A stretch of 64,000 nucleotides of DNA. Origin: Symsagittifera roscoffensis. Taxonomy: Eukaryota > Xenacoelomorpha > Acoela > Convolutidae. The notes under the pieces were generated by a model. The model was given only the letters and a program-made list of their open reading frames with translations. It searched no databases and had not been told where the DNA came from. The position numbers were made by a program, and so were the translations under genes. Shown here piece by piece: positions 11,153 through 21,300 of this stretch (within the stretch, counting starts at the first letter, position 1; each line of letters begins with the position of its first letter). The DNA is taken from positions 31,596,776 through 31,660,775 of the forward strand of contig NC_087069.1 in NCBI RefSeq assembly GCF_963678635.1. Reading direction: 5' to 3'.

Positions 11153-11911
11153 TTACAATTTTCCTTCCAACCGGGCTATAAGTTGGTGATTTTTTGTTTT
11201 CAAATTGTGGATTTGCTTTTTCAGCTCCCGGATTTGATGCGTTTCATGGATATGACTGCGCTGAATTTGCTCAGTATAGTCATCTAACTGGGGGGTTTGT
11301 AACTTTGCTGTCAGATATTTTGCTGGGACATAGATTTTTTGATATTCAAGAAGGGAAGTAGTTATGGAATACATTTTTTTTATAGGGTGATAGGCTTCTA
11401 ATTCAAAACGATTGGTTATTGGATTCAAAGCATAATTGAGATCCATATCGAAGCCGGGATTACTGTTAGAATTAATGTATCGTTCCCTTTCTAACTGAAT
11501 ATGTAATTTAGTTTTTATTTCAGTGGGGTGCAAGGGCTGTCGCCTAATGGTCATTGGATATTGAGAAGTTGATACCGGCGTATGTGCCGTTAGTATCTTA
11601 TATGGTTTTACAATCTGAGTCCGTTTTTTAATTTTGGAATTCGAGGGAACCAGGGGTATTTTAAAATCAGGGGGTGAAATTTTTAGGGGTGGTGGCTGTG
11701 ATGCTGTAGTTATTGGGACAGCTGAATTGGTTTGAAGTAGTGGCTCAACGAAGGATCGTGTTGATGTCGGCTTTGCAGTTGGTGTTGTAGTAGTAGAAAC
11801 AGTTGGTTGTTGAGTGAGTGCTGAAATCTGCGAGTCCAGTGGATCGGTTTGTGGCAGGAGTGAGAGAAGATCCTCAAAATCTCTCAAGTCGTCATCAAGT
11901 GTTGCGTCCAT
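11153..11911 (-). CDS. Accessory frame (252 codons), probably spliced to the envelope first exon
   Basis: This frame has an acidic N-terminus (MDATLDDDLRDFEDLL), a long Pro/Thr/Ser-rich middle and a C-terminal amphipathic helix with coiled-coil spacing (REL, IHNL, LIARLEG in the last 40 residues). That resembles an activation-domain-plus-dimerisation layout, with no recognised family. Upstream on the minus strand a good acceptor (TTCTACTGTTCTAG, AG ending at 11933) keeps the frame open for seven more codons. A donor GTGAGT at 14180 ends the first 28 codons of the envelope frame. Joining 14181 to 11932 is phase 0 and gives one ~287-residue protein. A regulatory role is inference. Confidence 0.6.
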   Translation of the reverse strand: MDATLDDDLRDFEDLLSLLPQTDPLDSQISALTQQPTVSTTTTPTAKPTSTRSFVEPLLQTNSAVPITTASQPPPLKISPPDFKIPLVPSNSKIKKRTQIVKPYKILTAHTPVSTSQYPMTIRRQPLHPTEIKTKLHIQLERERYINSNSNPGFDMDLNYALNPITNRFELEAYHPIKKMYSITTSLLEYQKIYVPAKYLTAKLQTPQLDDYTEQIQRSHIHETHQIRELKKQIHNLKTKNHQLIARLEGKL

Positions 11912-11954
11912 AGTTGAATCAGTTGGTATATCCTAGAACAGTAGAATTTTTTTA

Positions 11955-14393
11955 TTAGACTGGGTTTGTTGGGTGATCCAAGTTTTGAGTTCTTCTCTCA
12001 AAACTTGTTAATTGGATATGAGGATACATGCGATCCTGGTTTATTTTATCAATTTCCTCTAAAAGAGGGGCTTGTATTTTCTGATCAAATTCTTGTTCTA
12101 TTTTTTCAGTTTGCTCATCTTGAGTGAAAATTGAGGTCACTATGGAAGTGAAAAGTATATTATATGAAGCGGCAAGCAATACTTTGCCAAAGTGTAGTGA
12201 GCGGCCGGTGATTTTGTGAATATGCATAGCCTTTATTATGAATACAAGGCAATCTAGTATGAATTTCACAAATAGAAAAGAGGCGAAGACTATTCCGCAT
12301 TTTTCTAAATAATATTGTACTTTCCCGAATATACGGGTGTATTCGTTTTTCCAAAAATTTGGAGAGATGAGATAGTCCAAATAGATTGTTTGGGAAGAAC
12401 CTAGTGGGCTGTATGAGTCCTTGAAAAGAATTTTTTTAGCATTTAGAAAGGACCTGGATACTTTTTGCAGTATTCCTTTCATCTCTGAATTATCGGAAAT
12501 CATATTCCAGAATTTTTGCATTTGAGCATAAGTGTAGATTGAAGCGCCTTGGCTAGAGGCTAAAGAATGCTTAATCTTTTGAATTATCTCTTTTGGTTCA
12601 AAGAGATATGGTCCTGTAGCCCTTGTAATTTGAGGGGTTAATTCAATCCAGGACTTATCATCATCAACATCTAGTTGAAAGAGATTCGAATGTTTGTCGG
12701 AGCAGTCTTGTAGATCTGCCGACTGAAAAGTTTGTCGCGTAATTCGATCGACAAATCGAATGTTTTCCTTATACATAATGGGAATGCGATTATAGCATTC
12801 ATCCATTAATTGCAAAGGTGAATAAAATTTCGGACAATGGTAGAGCCAGGCAACATTGCCATTGGTCTCTAAGAACATAGAGTGGTTTTTGGTTAGAATA
12901 CAGCCAGCCAAACGTGGGCTTTCAAGTGAAAGCATTAAAGTATTTAATATTGAGGAGCGTTCTAGCTCACATTGATTTTGCAGAAGGGCTAACTCGGCCG
13001 TTCTGAGCATGTAGAAGCTATAAAAAAGAATATAGTCCAATTTGGTTCCTAAATGAGCTTCGTAGTCAATTTGATGACTTGAAAATTGGAGTGGCGGCGA
13101 ATCATCACTTAATGTGAGAAAAGTAGAATTTGGTTGGCCGGCATTATGAATAGTTCCCGTTTCTGGGGTTGATTTAACTTGGATTCCAGTATCCATATTG
13201 AAACCGTCAGTGTATGCAATAAAAAGTGAATCATATGAAGTTGGATACACTATTCTGGGATGACCACAAAGAGATTGCGGTTTATTCATCACCTGTAGCA
13301 TAAATTTTTGAGAATCCCTTGTATGGGTAGAATGAATAGACGGGCTAGAATCGCCTTTAATTATATAGTATGATTCTTCGTTTTGAATCATTTTAGCCGG
13401 AAATCTGTTTAAAACAGTGAAAATGCAATTGTTGGGTTCTTCCCAAGTATAAGCAAAAGCGTCTAAGGATGTTGTTTCACATCCATTTGTAGACACTGGA
13501 CAGGGCAAAGGAATGTTTTGCCAATTATTGACTGTTCCATCTTTGAGGTTAACAGTCAGAGTTACATTTTGCATGTAAGTTTCAAAAGTGTCCAATTTAA
13601 TCCAAGAACGGCCATCACATTCGTTATGATGTTTGCCGTCAACTTTGCCAGCATGGGCATTAGTTACTGTTTTAACATTAAATTTGAAAGGAATATTTCC
13701 AATACTAGCATAGCCTAGGTTAAGATAGCCTCTGTCGGCGGCCGATTTACATTGATCGGCAGATAAATGGAGATCAGTAGTGATCATATTTTGTCGAGCG
13801 TCGATACCACTCGAATCAAAAGAATCGCAGAACCAACGCATTGATTGGTGTTTGATTCGACACATTGTCGCATTTACTTTTGTGCGATAATGTCTCCGAT
13901 ATAGAGTAACATAAGCATGGGCTACTTTAATATTTTCTGGTTGGACTTTGCAAGGTGCTACTTTATTTAGAGAGAACATTTTGTTAGAAGTCATTAGTTG
14001 ACAATCATAATGAGCAACCCGAAGATTATTTGCAGTATTTGCATATAATTGTTCTTTCGGATCAAATGCTGAGGTTTGATTCGAAAGTATTATTAGAGTT
14101 AAAAGACCAACCAAATAAATTTTTTGCAAATTTATTTTTTGGTGGTGAATGATAGCAAAAGAATTTTTAAAAGTACTCACTTTAAGCATTTCCTCGAGAG
14201 TGGTTAGAACAGGATCTTGGTCCATTAGTTCACCTTCCTCTAGTTCACTACTTGGATTTGTCATTTTGTGGATTTTTTGTGATGGGAAATCTGAGTTAGA
14301 TTTCAATTTTGTTGAGGAATTCAGGAGATTTATTTTTTGGAGAGAGAGGAGGTTTTGAATGCAAGATGTGGAATTGAGCAAGAATGAAAACAA
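11955..14393 (-). CDS. env: Envelope-like transmembrane glycoprotein (812 codons, intact)
   Basis: An uninterrupted frame. Residues ~92-104 are a hydrophobic signal-peptide-like core (YLVGLLTLIIL), with a plausible cleavage site after a TSA at ~107-109. The ectodomain that follows (~110-690) is rich in Cys and in N-glycosylation sequons. Two hydrophobic segments near the C-terminus (about 705-730 and 745-770) fit a membrane anchor. The starting ATG could be 14393 or 14264. The architecture is that of a viral or retroelement fusion glycoprotein; the N-terminal Cys spacing (YDCQLM then APCKV) reminds me of chuvirus/BEL-Pao-type envelope genes, but I cannot confirm the class. It lies alone with accessory frames and no pol, and lacks any stop or frameshift, unlike the element it interrupts. 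Confidence 0.72.
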   Translation of the reverse strand: MFSFLLNSTSCIQNLLSLQKINLLNSSTKLKSNSDFPSQKIHKMTNPSSELEEGELMDQDPVLTTLEEMLKVSTFKNSFAIIHHQKINLQKIYLVGLLTLIILSNQTSAFDPKEQLYANTANNLRVAHYDCQLMTSNKMFSLNKVAPCKVQPENIKVAHAYVTLYRRHYRTKVNATMCRIKHQSMRWFCDSFDSSGIDARQNMITTDLHLSADQCKSAADRGYLNLGYASIGNIPFKFNVKTVTNAHAGKVDGKHHNECDGRSWIKLDTFETYMQNVTLTVNLKDGTVNNWQNIPLPCPVSTNGCETTSLDAFAYTWEEPNNCIFTVLNRFPAKMIQNEESYYIIKGDSSPSIHSTHTRDSQKFMLQVMNKPQSLCGHPRIVYPTSYDSLFIAYTDGFNMDTGIQVKSTPETGTIHNAGQPNSTFLTLSDDSPPLQFSSHQIDYEAHLGTKLDYILFYSFYMLRTAELALLQNQCELERSSILNTLMLSLESPRLAGCILTKNHSMFLETNGNVAWLYHCPKFYSPLQLMDECYNRIPIMYKENIRFVDRITRQTFQSADLQDCSDKHSNLFQLDVDDDKSWIELTPQITRATGPYLFEPKEIIQKIKHSLASSQGASIYTYAQMQKFWNMISDNSEMKGILQKVSRSFLNAKKILFKDSYSPLGSSQTIYLDYLISPNFWKNEYTRIFGKVQYYLEKCGIVFASFLFVKFILDCLVFIIKAMHIHKITGRSLHFGKVLLAASYNILFTSIVTSIFTQDEQTEKIEQEFDQKIQAPLLEEIDKINQDRMYPHIQLTSFERRTQNLDHPTNPV
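14181..14264 (-). CDS. Shared first exon (28 codons) of the nested element
   Basis: ATG at 14264 opens an acidic 28-residue segment (MTNPSSELEEGELMDQDP...) that ends at a donor, AAA followed by GTGAGT (14180 downward). Unspliced, it reads on into the envelope-like frame. Spliced to 11932, it reads in phase into the 252-codon accessory frame. The acidic composition fits the accessory protein better than a signal peptide, which favours the spliced use. Confidence 0.55.
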
Positions 14394-14791
14394 CTGTATA
14401 TCAGTTAGTTTTTAAAGGCTGTTTTTGCTTTTTTGCAAATCTAAGCTCTGATTGGCCGTTGCTATTCGGCGTCTTTCGGAAGTGATTCTTTTTAAGTCGT
14501 AATTTCTTTGCCATTCGTTTTGTAATGTTGTGGTTTTTTCCACTCTGGTTCAATGTCGTGGTTTTTCCACTTAATTTTGATTTGTTGAGATCTAGCAGTG
14601 GAATGATTTTTTATTCGTTTATGCCGATGTTAATTTTTAACAACTGCATTCCCCTTCCTTATTGGAGGAGGAAAATGAAAAAAAAACATCTCTTCATAAA
14701 AGAGGACTGAAAGCAACATCATTTGTTTGCTTTCCTTTTAGTTTGAACGATCTGTATTTTATCTTTAAAAAAAAAATTTTCATCGTCCAGA
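14394..14791. promoter_or_regulatory. Divergent intergenic region of the nested element
   Basis: The envelope frame leaves to the left and a spliced gene to the right. A 20-base direct repeat (AATGTTGTGGTTTTTTCCAC at 14525 and a near copy at ~14552) carries the small palindrome GTGG-T(n)-CCAC in each copy. A bidirectional promoter is plausible but not demonstrated. Confidence 0.4.
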
Positions 14792-15344
14792 ATGAATTTT
14801 ATCAATCCCGAAGATAATCTGGTGGACTTCCCGGAGAAGTTTTTAAACTTACGGGATGAGCTAGATTTTAAACACGAAGCCTTGCTGGAGGACAAGGAAG
14901 TCGAGAGAAGGGTGGAAATCTACGACGGATTAGTAGAAAAAGGTGCAAATCTAACGCCCATGGAATTCATGATCTATATGGACCGGAGTTACGTCTTCAA
15001 GTATCCGGTCCTGAATACCGATGAACTATTTGAGCTGGGCTCAATACAAAGTAGGTGCTTCGCGAAGAAAATTCGGAGCCCATGGAGTGGAAACCATGTG
15101 GTTTCGCAAGAAACAATGGACTTTTTGTCCTTATTCTTTGGGGAGGATGTAAGTTTGTTTTACAATACACCCAATTTTAAAAGTAATAAAAAATTTTTTT
15201 TATTCAAGTGGCATGGCAACATAGAAATACTATATAAATTTGTTTTAGTTCCAAGAAGAATTCTTGAAAAAGCCAGTGGCAGAGGAAGAGTTTAGAAGAA
15301 AAATAGAGCTGGATATTATGTTGGAGGAGATATATCAAGCTTGA
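14792..15344 (+). CDS. Antisense-oriented spliced gene of unknown function (two exons)
   Basis: Exon 1 runs from ATG 14792 to 15148 (119 codons, phase 0). A 100 bp intron begins GTAAGT (15149) and ends in TTTGTTTTAG (15248). Exon 2 (15249-15344) adds 31 codons and a TGA. The joined product is ~150 residues, strongly charged (Glu/Asp/Lys/Arg) and helical throughout, and the acidic character continues across the splice. Without splicing the frame reads into a lysine/phenylalanine-rich intron translation and stops at 15295. I recognise no family. It is transcribed against the LTR element's own direction, so its intron would survive retrotransposition, as seen for cargo genes. Confidence 0.6.
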
Positions 15345-15346
15345 TG

Positions 15347-15397
15347 GCGGCCTTACTCAGCGCTGCAGTTTGAAGTGAGGAGCCTGAGTAGGGCCGC
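15347..15397. other. 14-bp GC-rich hairpin downstream of the antisense gene
   Basis: GCGGCCTTACTCAG (15347-15360) pairs with CTGAGTAGGGCCGC (15384-15397) with a single G:U pair around a 23-base loop. It is unusually GC-rich for this interior and lies in the leader of the minus-strand element, where a packaging or dimerisation structure could sit. Confidence 0.55.
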
Positions 15398-15624
15398 GGA
15401 AAACTCTTTGGAAAAGATGGCGGCAGTCAAACTAGTAAAATCGTACACAGATATTAAGTCTTATATTTATAAAAGTTATTTTTAAATTTATTTGTTAAAA
15501 AGTTATTTTTGGTGTCTTGTGCTTTTATTACAAACGAAATATTTATAAAAGAGAAAAGAAAAGGCCTATAAAAAAAGAATGTTAAAAAAATATTAGTTTT
15601 GGCCAAATAAATAGTTGGTGTTTA

Positions 15625-15723
15625 TTATTTCTTTTTAAATTTGCCAATTATACTGGATGGAATTGTAGTTCCATAAACGTTTGTAGGACGATTTGTCCGT
15701 TTAGGCATATAGATATCAGCCAT
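15625..15723 (-). CDS. Tiny basic frame in the nested element leader
   Basis: ATG at 15723, TAA at 15625, 32 residues ending in a Lys-rich tail (GKFKKK). It is the first frame after the primer-binding site on the element's own strand, which is where gag would start in a complete element. It could be a short upstream frame or a gag remnant; there is no family match. Confidence 0.25.
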   Translation of the reverse strand: MADIYMPKRTNRPTNVYGTTIPSSIIGKFKKK

Positions 15724-15928
15724 ATTATATTTTAGTTTAAAACTTAAAAAAAAAGATAGAAAAATTTATAAATTTATTTAGAAAACTTAAATTTCCGATT
15801 TGGAAATTTATTACTTCTCTTTATTTGTAATCAAAATTTCAACAATTCTCCTGTTTGAGAATTGGAATCTTTGCTGTTTATCTCTTTTTGAGACTTTAGC
15901 AATTTTTGCGAATTTTTAGAAGGTAAAT

Positions 15929-15946
15929 GCCTCACTGGTCGCACCA
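15929..15946 (-). promoter_or_regulatory. Primer-binding site
   Basis: Read on the minus strand, three bases after the LTR end, the sequence is TGGTGCGACCAGTGAGGC. It begins with TGG, complementary to the CCA end of a tRNA, in the correct place for minus-strand priming. I do not assign the tRNA. Confidence 0.75.
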
Positions 15947-15949
15947 ATT

Positions 15950-16580
15950 TATTACGCTAGCAAAACTATATACGTCGGACAAAACGCTTGCTAGGAATAA
16001 AGGGTCCTTTCTACTTTCTATCTTAGAAAGTAAATCTAAAATTCGCTGAGAAATATTTTATTAGAAAAGAAGTTAGTATGAATTTACAGCAAGTTGCCTT
16101 TTGACTCAATATCTATTTTAAGGGTGAGATTAGAGATATTTTTACTGAGAGTAGATATTATTTTAGAGATTGGTTGGGGGTGGTTGAAGAGAGTGGTGTT
16201 GGTGTTAGAAGAGATATTGTTGGGAATGAATTCCCGTATTTTTGAGCTTCTATTTATACTCAGATGGGGAAATCACGCCACTTTTCGTATCAAATGAGAA
16301 ATTACTTCTTAACTTCGTATTCTCTATTCGTACATTCGTATTTTACGAGAAGAAGGTTTCGTATGCTCGTACTTCACGAGAGGAATCGTTAATATTCGCT
16401 TTGAATGAGAATAGTCGTTTCAATTCTCAATGCTTAAAACGTTATACGAATTATTCCAATAGCATTTCCCTTCCTTTTGCAAGGGAATAAAAACATATTT
16501 CTTTTGGTGGTGGCGGCGGCGTCACATTTTGTGAATGCAATAAATTAATTCATGTTTCTGTTTCTATTTGAAATCAGAAC
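15950..16580 (-). repeat. 5' LTR of nested element
   Basis: 631 bp partner of 9991-10621, directly adjacent to the primer-binding site on its inner side. That adjacency identifies it as the 5' LTR on the minus strand. Confidence 0.92.
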
Positions 16581-16585
16581 ACTAA
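16581..16585. repeat. Right target-site duplication (ACTAA)
   Basis: Partner of 9986-9990. Confidence 0.9.
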
Positions 16586-19430
16586 CCCCGTCATTTGGGG
16601 CCACTGGCGATATAAGTGACATGTTCGCTGGCGTAATGAATGGTCTGGATGAACTGAGACGGGACATGACTAAGAGAATAGATCAAGTTGACGAGAGAGC
16701 TCACCAGGGTTGAGAGAATCTGAGAGATGAACTAACGCACGTGAAGTCGCAGGCGAGGGTTGATCAGGCTCAATTGATTCGCAACACCGATCAATGCCTG
16801 GCGGAGAGCCTGGCACAGGCAAACAAGGAGTCACACGAAAGAGAGGCTAGGATGACGAGGGAGATCGAGCGATTGTTGAACGATCATGATAGTACCTACG
16901 CCCACACGATGACTAGCCTGGAAAAAAGGTTAGATGCCAAATCTGACTTAATGATGCGGAAACTTGACGCGATCTTGAACGGGGGCAATTGGGAGGAGCG
17001 TTCCAACCCAAGGGAGCGCTCACGCCATGCGAATGATGGAGATGGTTCGGGCAGCTATGCCAGAGCCCAGCAAAGCTCGAGAACGAACTACGAACCTAGG
17101 AATAGGGAGCGGCCAAGGGCAGCCCCGTCGAGGCCTGGCTGGACGAATCCAGTCCCGTCGGAGGCAGATGCTACTCCGGAGACAAGGTTGCCAACTGTGC
17201 CACAAGTCAGTTCAGTGCCAGATCTGACTACAGTCTCACAGGACACGACGATGTATGCCTCGATGTTTGAGCCTCTGAACAGATCTCTCGAAACATTCAT
17301 CACCAAACTCTCGAAGTCAACCGAGAGAGGAGACAGGTCAAGAAGGACACTGAAAAAGCCGAAGTCATACAAAGACGAGTCGGACGGCTGCATTGATACT
17401 TGGATAGAGGTGATGAAGTTGCACTTTGAGGAAGAGAGTCTCTCCAAGAAACAAGAGTGTAGCGCGCTAACAAGCAACCTGGAGGGCACTGCACTAAACT
17501 GTGTAATGGCGAAAAGAGCCAATGAGAGAGACAGCGCTCGCAAGATATTCGACATCCTGCTGAATCGTTTCGGCTCTGGAGTACAAGGGCACCAGGCTAT
17601 GGTGAAGTTCGAAAAGAGGCGTCAAAGAGATGACGAATCCATAGACAATTTTTTGGACGACCTTGAATTGCTTAGGAGGAGAAGCAATCCCGATGAGAGA
17701 ATATCCGAGCGAAACTTGGCGATTGCTTCGAAGTTCATGGACGGAGTAAAGAGTGAGGAGTTGAAAACGATGTTGGCCACACACTTCACCCTGTCACTTG
17801 ACCAGGTACCCACGCCCGATGATTTGCGTATGAAGTCAAGCGAGTATTTACTCATAAAACCGAGGGCGCAAAACCGTTACAGCAATTATGGTAACTATAG
17901 CGGGACAAACTCTGGTGCGAACTCCAGTTGGTACAAACCTCGCGATGACATGGATAAGAGGAGGTCGTGTGCGAATTGTGGTTCGATGGACCATCACGTT
18001 TCCGCGTGTTCTGCATACAAACAGAACATGAAGGCAATAGGCTACTTTGTCGATGACGTCGACGCGACCGACGAGGATCACGAAATGTACGTCAGAGGGC
18101 TCATCATGAAATATGGTCCGAGGTGTTTCTTCTGTAATTTGGAGGGACACTTCAAGTCGGATTGCACTCAATTTTTGGATGCAGTAGCGGACGCGAAACA
18201 TCCCCGCCACGAGGAGGCGCTTTCGGGTGTCAAGGCCAGTCGAGCACGTCTGATGAACGAGGCCGAGTCTCGGAGAAAGGAGACGACACCGAGCACCTTT
18301 ACGACTAAGAAGGTAAAGACACTGCCTGACGAAGTGGTAGCCTCGAACCTGGAGGCAGAGTCGGCTAGCCCACTCAAGGTGGGTTACGGTCTGGTGGCAA
18401 GGACAGCGTTGCAGAATGTCAAACAGGAGCTAGCAACGAAAGAAGTGGAGCAGTGGCTATGGTCGGAGCTGGAGAGCACAGATCTTCGGGAAAGTTTTAA
18501 TATTCTGGGTAAAACGACGAAAATAGAAGACAAAGAGGAACCCAGGAAACAGGGACAAAAACTGAACGTTTTATCTGGGAGAACTTTCGGCATGACGAAG
18601 CAGGGGACAAAAATAATGTCCATTATCTTAGTCGCAGGGCACCAGGTGGTCAAGAACTTGAGTGAACCATCCGAGATTACACTAGTCCACCTGGACATCT
18701 ATGCCGACTACCTGAAGGAGAAAGATCCCAAACTGGACTCCAGGGCAGTGCGAGCGCTGCTCACAACAGGAGGTCCGAGGCTGATAAAAGTGGATGGACA
18801 TTACATCGATGTCCATCGCCCATACCCGATTCTAATGAATGTGGATGGCATCAATATCTACACAAAAGCTCACGTAACTGATGCGAACGATCAGATTGGC
18901 TGGATATACATTGGTCAAGAGGAGCTGAAGGTTAGACGAATCGGACACAACGCCATGCTCGAACAAGATGCGGTGCATATAGGTTGCGAGGCCGATCTGG
19001 CCGCACACGTGCTGGACGTGCAAGGCAGACAACTTTCAGTAAAGGGAGTGCTAGACACGGGAGCATTGGTTAGTGTCATGCCAGTCAAAACTTGGACCGA
19101 CATGGGTTTCGAGAGGCCGGATCTCATACCGACAAACATCAGGTTGGCAGCTGCCAATCAGGGAGCAATCTATGTGACTGGACGAATCCCGATCATTTCA
19201 CTGCAGCTCGGAGGAAGACATCTTTGGATGAGCTTCCTAGTAGTGGAGAATTTGGAAGAATCCGATCAGTTCATCTTATGAAGGGATTTCGTACGCAACT
19301 TTGATGTCACGATCGATCTCAATGACGGGTTGATTATCATCAAGGATCCTGAGAGAAATCATGAAAAGAAACCCCTTAATAAGATCTTAATTAACCAGGC
19401 CAAGATGCCATTTTTCTGGATCGAAAAGTT
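16586..19430 (+). pseudogene. gag-pro: Giant element gag (main part) and protease
   Basis: Continues the 9153 frame in phase. A TGA at 16711-16713 and a TGA at 19279-19281 are the only breaks; after the second the frame remains open to about 19430. Order: coiled-coil region (~16750-17000), disordered Pro/Arg-rich stretch, capsid-like helical domain (~17240-17860), two CCHC zinc knuckles (CX2CX4HX4C at 17968-18009 and 18124-18165), then an aspartic protease with the active-site triplet DTG at 19054-19062 and, after the stop, RDFVRNFDV, the usual C-terminal strand of retropepsins. Both stops look like single point changes. Confidence 0.85.
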
Positions 19431-20837
19431 AGATTAAAACCAAACCAAGCCGTAGTAGCGACGTTTAGGATGAGGAACTTGAATGAACTCAGCAATGACA
19501 GACAGGTGTATCTGGTACCAAATCCAAACAGTAAAAGCTCGGCTATTTTAGGAAGAAGCTTCTCACTCACTCAGAGCGGACTGTGTGTGAATGTGTTATT
19601 GAACACAGAAGTAACAACAGTGACAATACAAAGGGGAAAGAAACTTGGTTATGCTTTGCCTCTGAATACAGACTTTCAGAGTGTGGAGAACTTGAAAAAG
19701 TTTGATGTAACTAGATGTCCATTGCATGCGAACCAAGAATGTATGATGAAGAGAGTAAATGAATTGAAATCTTCAAGGAAATTGTTTTCAATGAAGTCGG
19801 AAACAGATGATGGGCTGTCTAGTTGTTCCAATTTTCCCGAGAGGCCGACAGAAACAGAGTTAGCAGCGAATAAACCGGTCCTACCTGAGATAGAACATTT
19901 GAAGGGTAAAATATCAGACAAGGAACTAGATTCGCTCAGAGCGGTGGTAAGTCGGAATGCAGACATTTTTTCGAAACATAAGGCCGACATAGGTTGCTGT
20001 AATTTTGTAGAACACGAGATTGAGATAGAAGAGGGCTCGGTACCTCATAGGGAAGGGGCGAGAAGGATGACCCCTCACAAGTCAGAAGCGTGTAGGAAGG
20101 AAATCGAGATGTTAATGGAGTTTGACATGGGCTTGTGGCGTGGTCATGGTGAAAAAGAAAGGGGGCAACTCAGATTTTGTTGTCATTTCCGTTATCTGAA
20201 CGCAGTGACTATAAAGGACGCATACCCGATTCCCCGCATCGATGAGAGCCTATCCAAGCTGGGAGACGCGAAGTTCTTCACGACGTTGGATTTGGGCTCT
20301 GCGTTCTGGCAAGTGCCACTCCGAAAGCAAGATCGAGAAAAAACAGGCTTCGCGTGCGAGCTGGGATTGTTCCAGTGGAAGAGGATGCCGTTCGGATTGT
20401 GCAACGCGACGGCCACATTCCAGCGACTGATGGCCCAGGCACTCACGAGCGTCACTAAGAAATACGGGAATCTCATCATGTGTTTTGTCGATGATGTCGT
20501 GATTGCAACACCAACCTTAGAAGACCATATAGAGAGGTTGAAGGAGGTGTTTTCTTGCATGAAGCAGGCGGGTCTGAAATGTAAACCCTCTAAGTGTGAA
20601 ATCCTCAGAGATTCCATAAAGTATCTGGGCCGCCTGGTGGATAAACATGGAGTGAGACCAGATCCTGAAGCGGTTGAAGCGGTGCTGACCTGGAAGGCAC
20701 CTAAAACAGATACACAGCTGATGAGTTTTTTGGGATTCGCTATTTATTATCGAGAGTTCATCAAGTGGTATGCTGACAAAATATACCCCATGCAGCGGTT
20801 GATGAGAAATAAGGGCAAAAAAATTCACTTGGACTGA
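19431..20837 (+). pseudogene. pol: Giant element reverse transcriptase
   Basis: A gypsy/Ty3-like RT. The fingers and palm are readable: GGQLRFC, then TTLDLGSAFWQ with the first catalytic Asp, the FGLCNATATFQRLM segment, and FVDD (20484-20495) as the YXDD box. The conserved CDFR is CHFR here. Around 20130-20165 a dozen codons read out of frame between two compensating indels, so the segment normally containing SPW is lost. The frame ends by frameshift at 20837. Catalytically doubtful. Confidence 0.88.
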
Positions 20838-21300
20838 TGAGGCACAAGTTTCATTTGAGAACATCAAACGTGAACTTTGCGAGGCACCGGTCCTTGGCAT
20901 GCCAATAGAGAAGGGGATGTTCGAGCTGGACACGGATGCATCAGTGGTTGCGATATCGGGCATACTTCACCAGGAGCAGGAGTGGAACGGGAGAACGGTT
21001 CTTCGTCCGATAGCCTACGGGAGTAAAGTCCTGAGTGATACTGAGATCAAGTACGGCGCACCAAAAGCGGAGATGTTCGCGGTGATCACTTTCGTGCAAA
21101 AATACAGGGCCTACTTGGGGAGTGCTCCCTTCAAGTTACGTGTGGATAATCGTGCCCTTGCCTGGCTGAAAACCTATTCGATGGACCAAAGTTAAATTGG
21201 TCGTTGGATCGTGCGCCTGGATGGATACCACATGATCATAGAGCACCGTACCCGTGACAAGCACCAGAACGCAGATAGCCTCAATAAAAATACAGAATTT
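20838..21300 (+). pseudogene. pol: Giant element RNase H
   Basis: Continues from RT in a shifted frame (WTDEAQ at ~20832). Catalytic residues are visible: Asp of LDTDAS (~20930), Glu of KAEMFAV (~21065) and Asp of VDNRAL (~21145). A TAA at 21193-21195 interrupts it, after which IGRWIVRLDGY and KHQNADSL complete the usual C-terminal end. Confidence 0.85.

Larger units (their letters stand above)
9991..16580 (-). mobile_element. Pol-less LTR element carrying an envelope-like gene, nested in gag
   Basis: Two 631 bp LTRs (9991-10621 and 15950-16580) differ at about 11 positions (~98% identical) and are flanked by a 5-bp duplication, so this is a complete, fairly recent insertion. A primer-binding site at 15929-15946 and a purine-rich tract at 10622-10636 give minus-strand orientation. 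The 5.3 kb interior has no gag, protease, RT or integrase. It holds an intact 812-codon glycoprotein frame, a spliced second product, an oppositely transcribed spliced gene and two tiny frames. It must have been mobilised by enzymes supplied in trans. The LTR ends are not TG..CA (GTTCTG..GTAATA read on the minus strand). Confidence 0.88.

Noticed and set aside
17088-17555. 155-codon minus-strand frame opposite gag
   Set aside because: Shadow of the GC-rich gag frame on the other strand.
20832-20845. CTGATGAG resembling a hammerhead ribozyme core
   Set aside because: It lies inside the RT/RNase H coding region (WTDEA) and no matching GAAA core or stems surround it.
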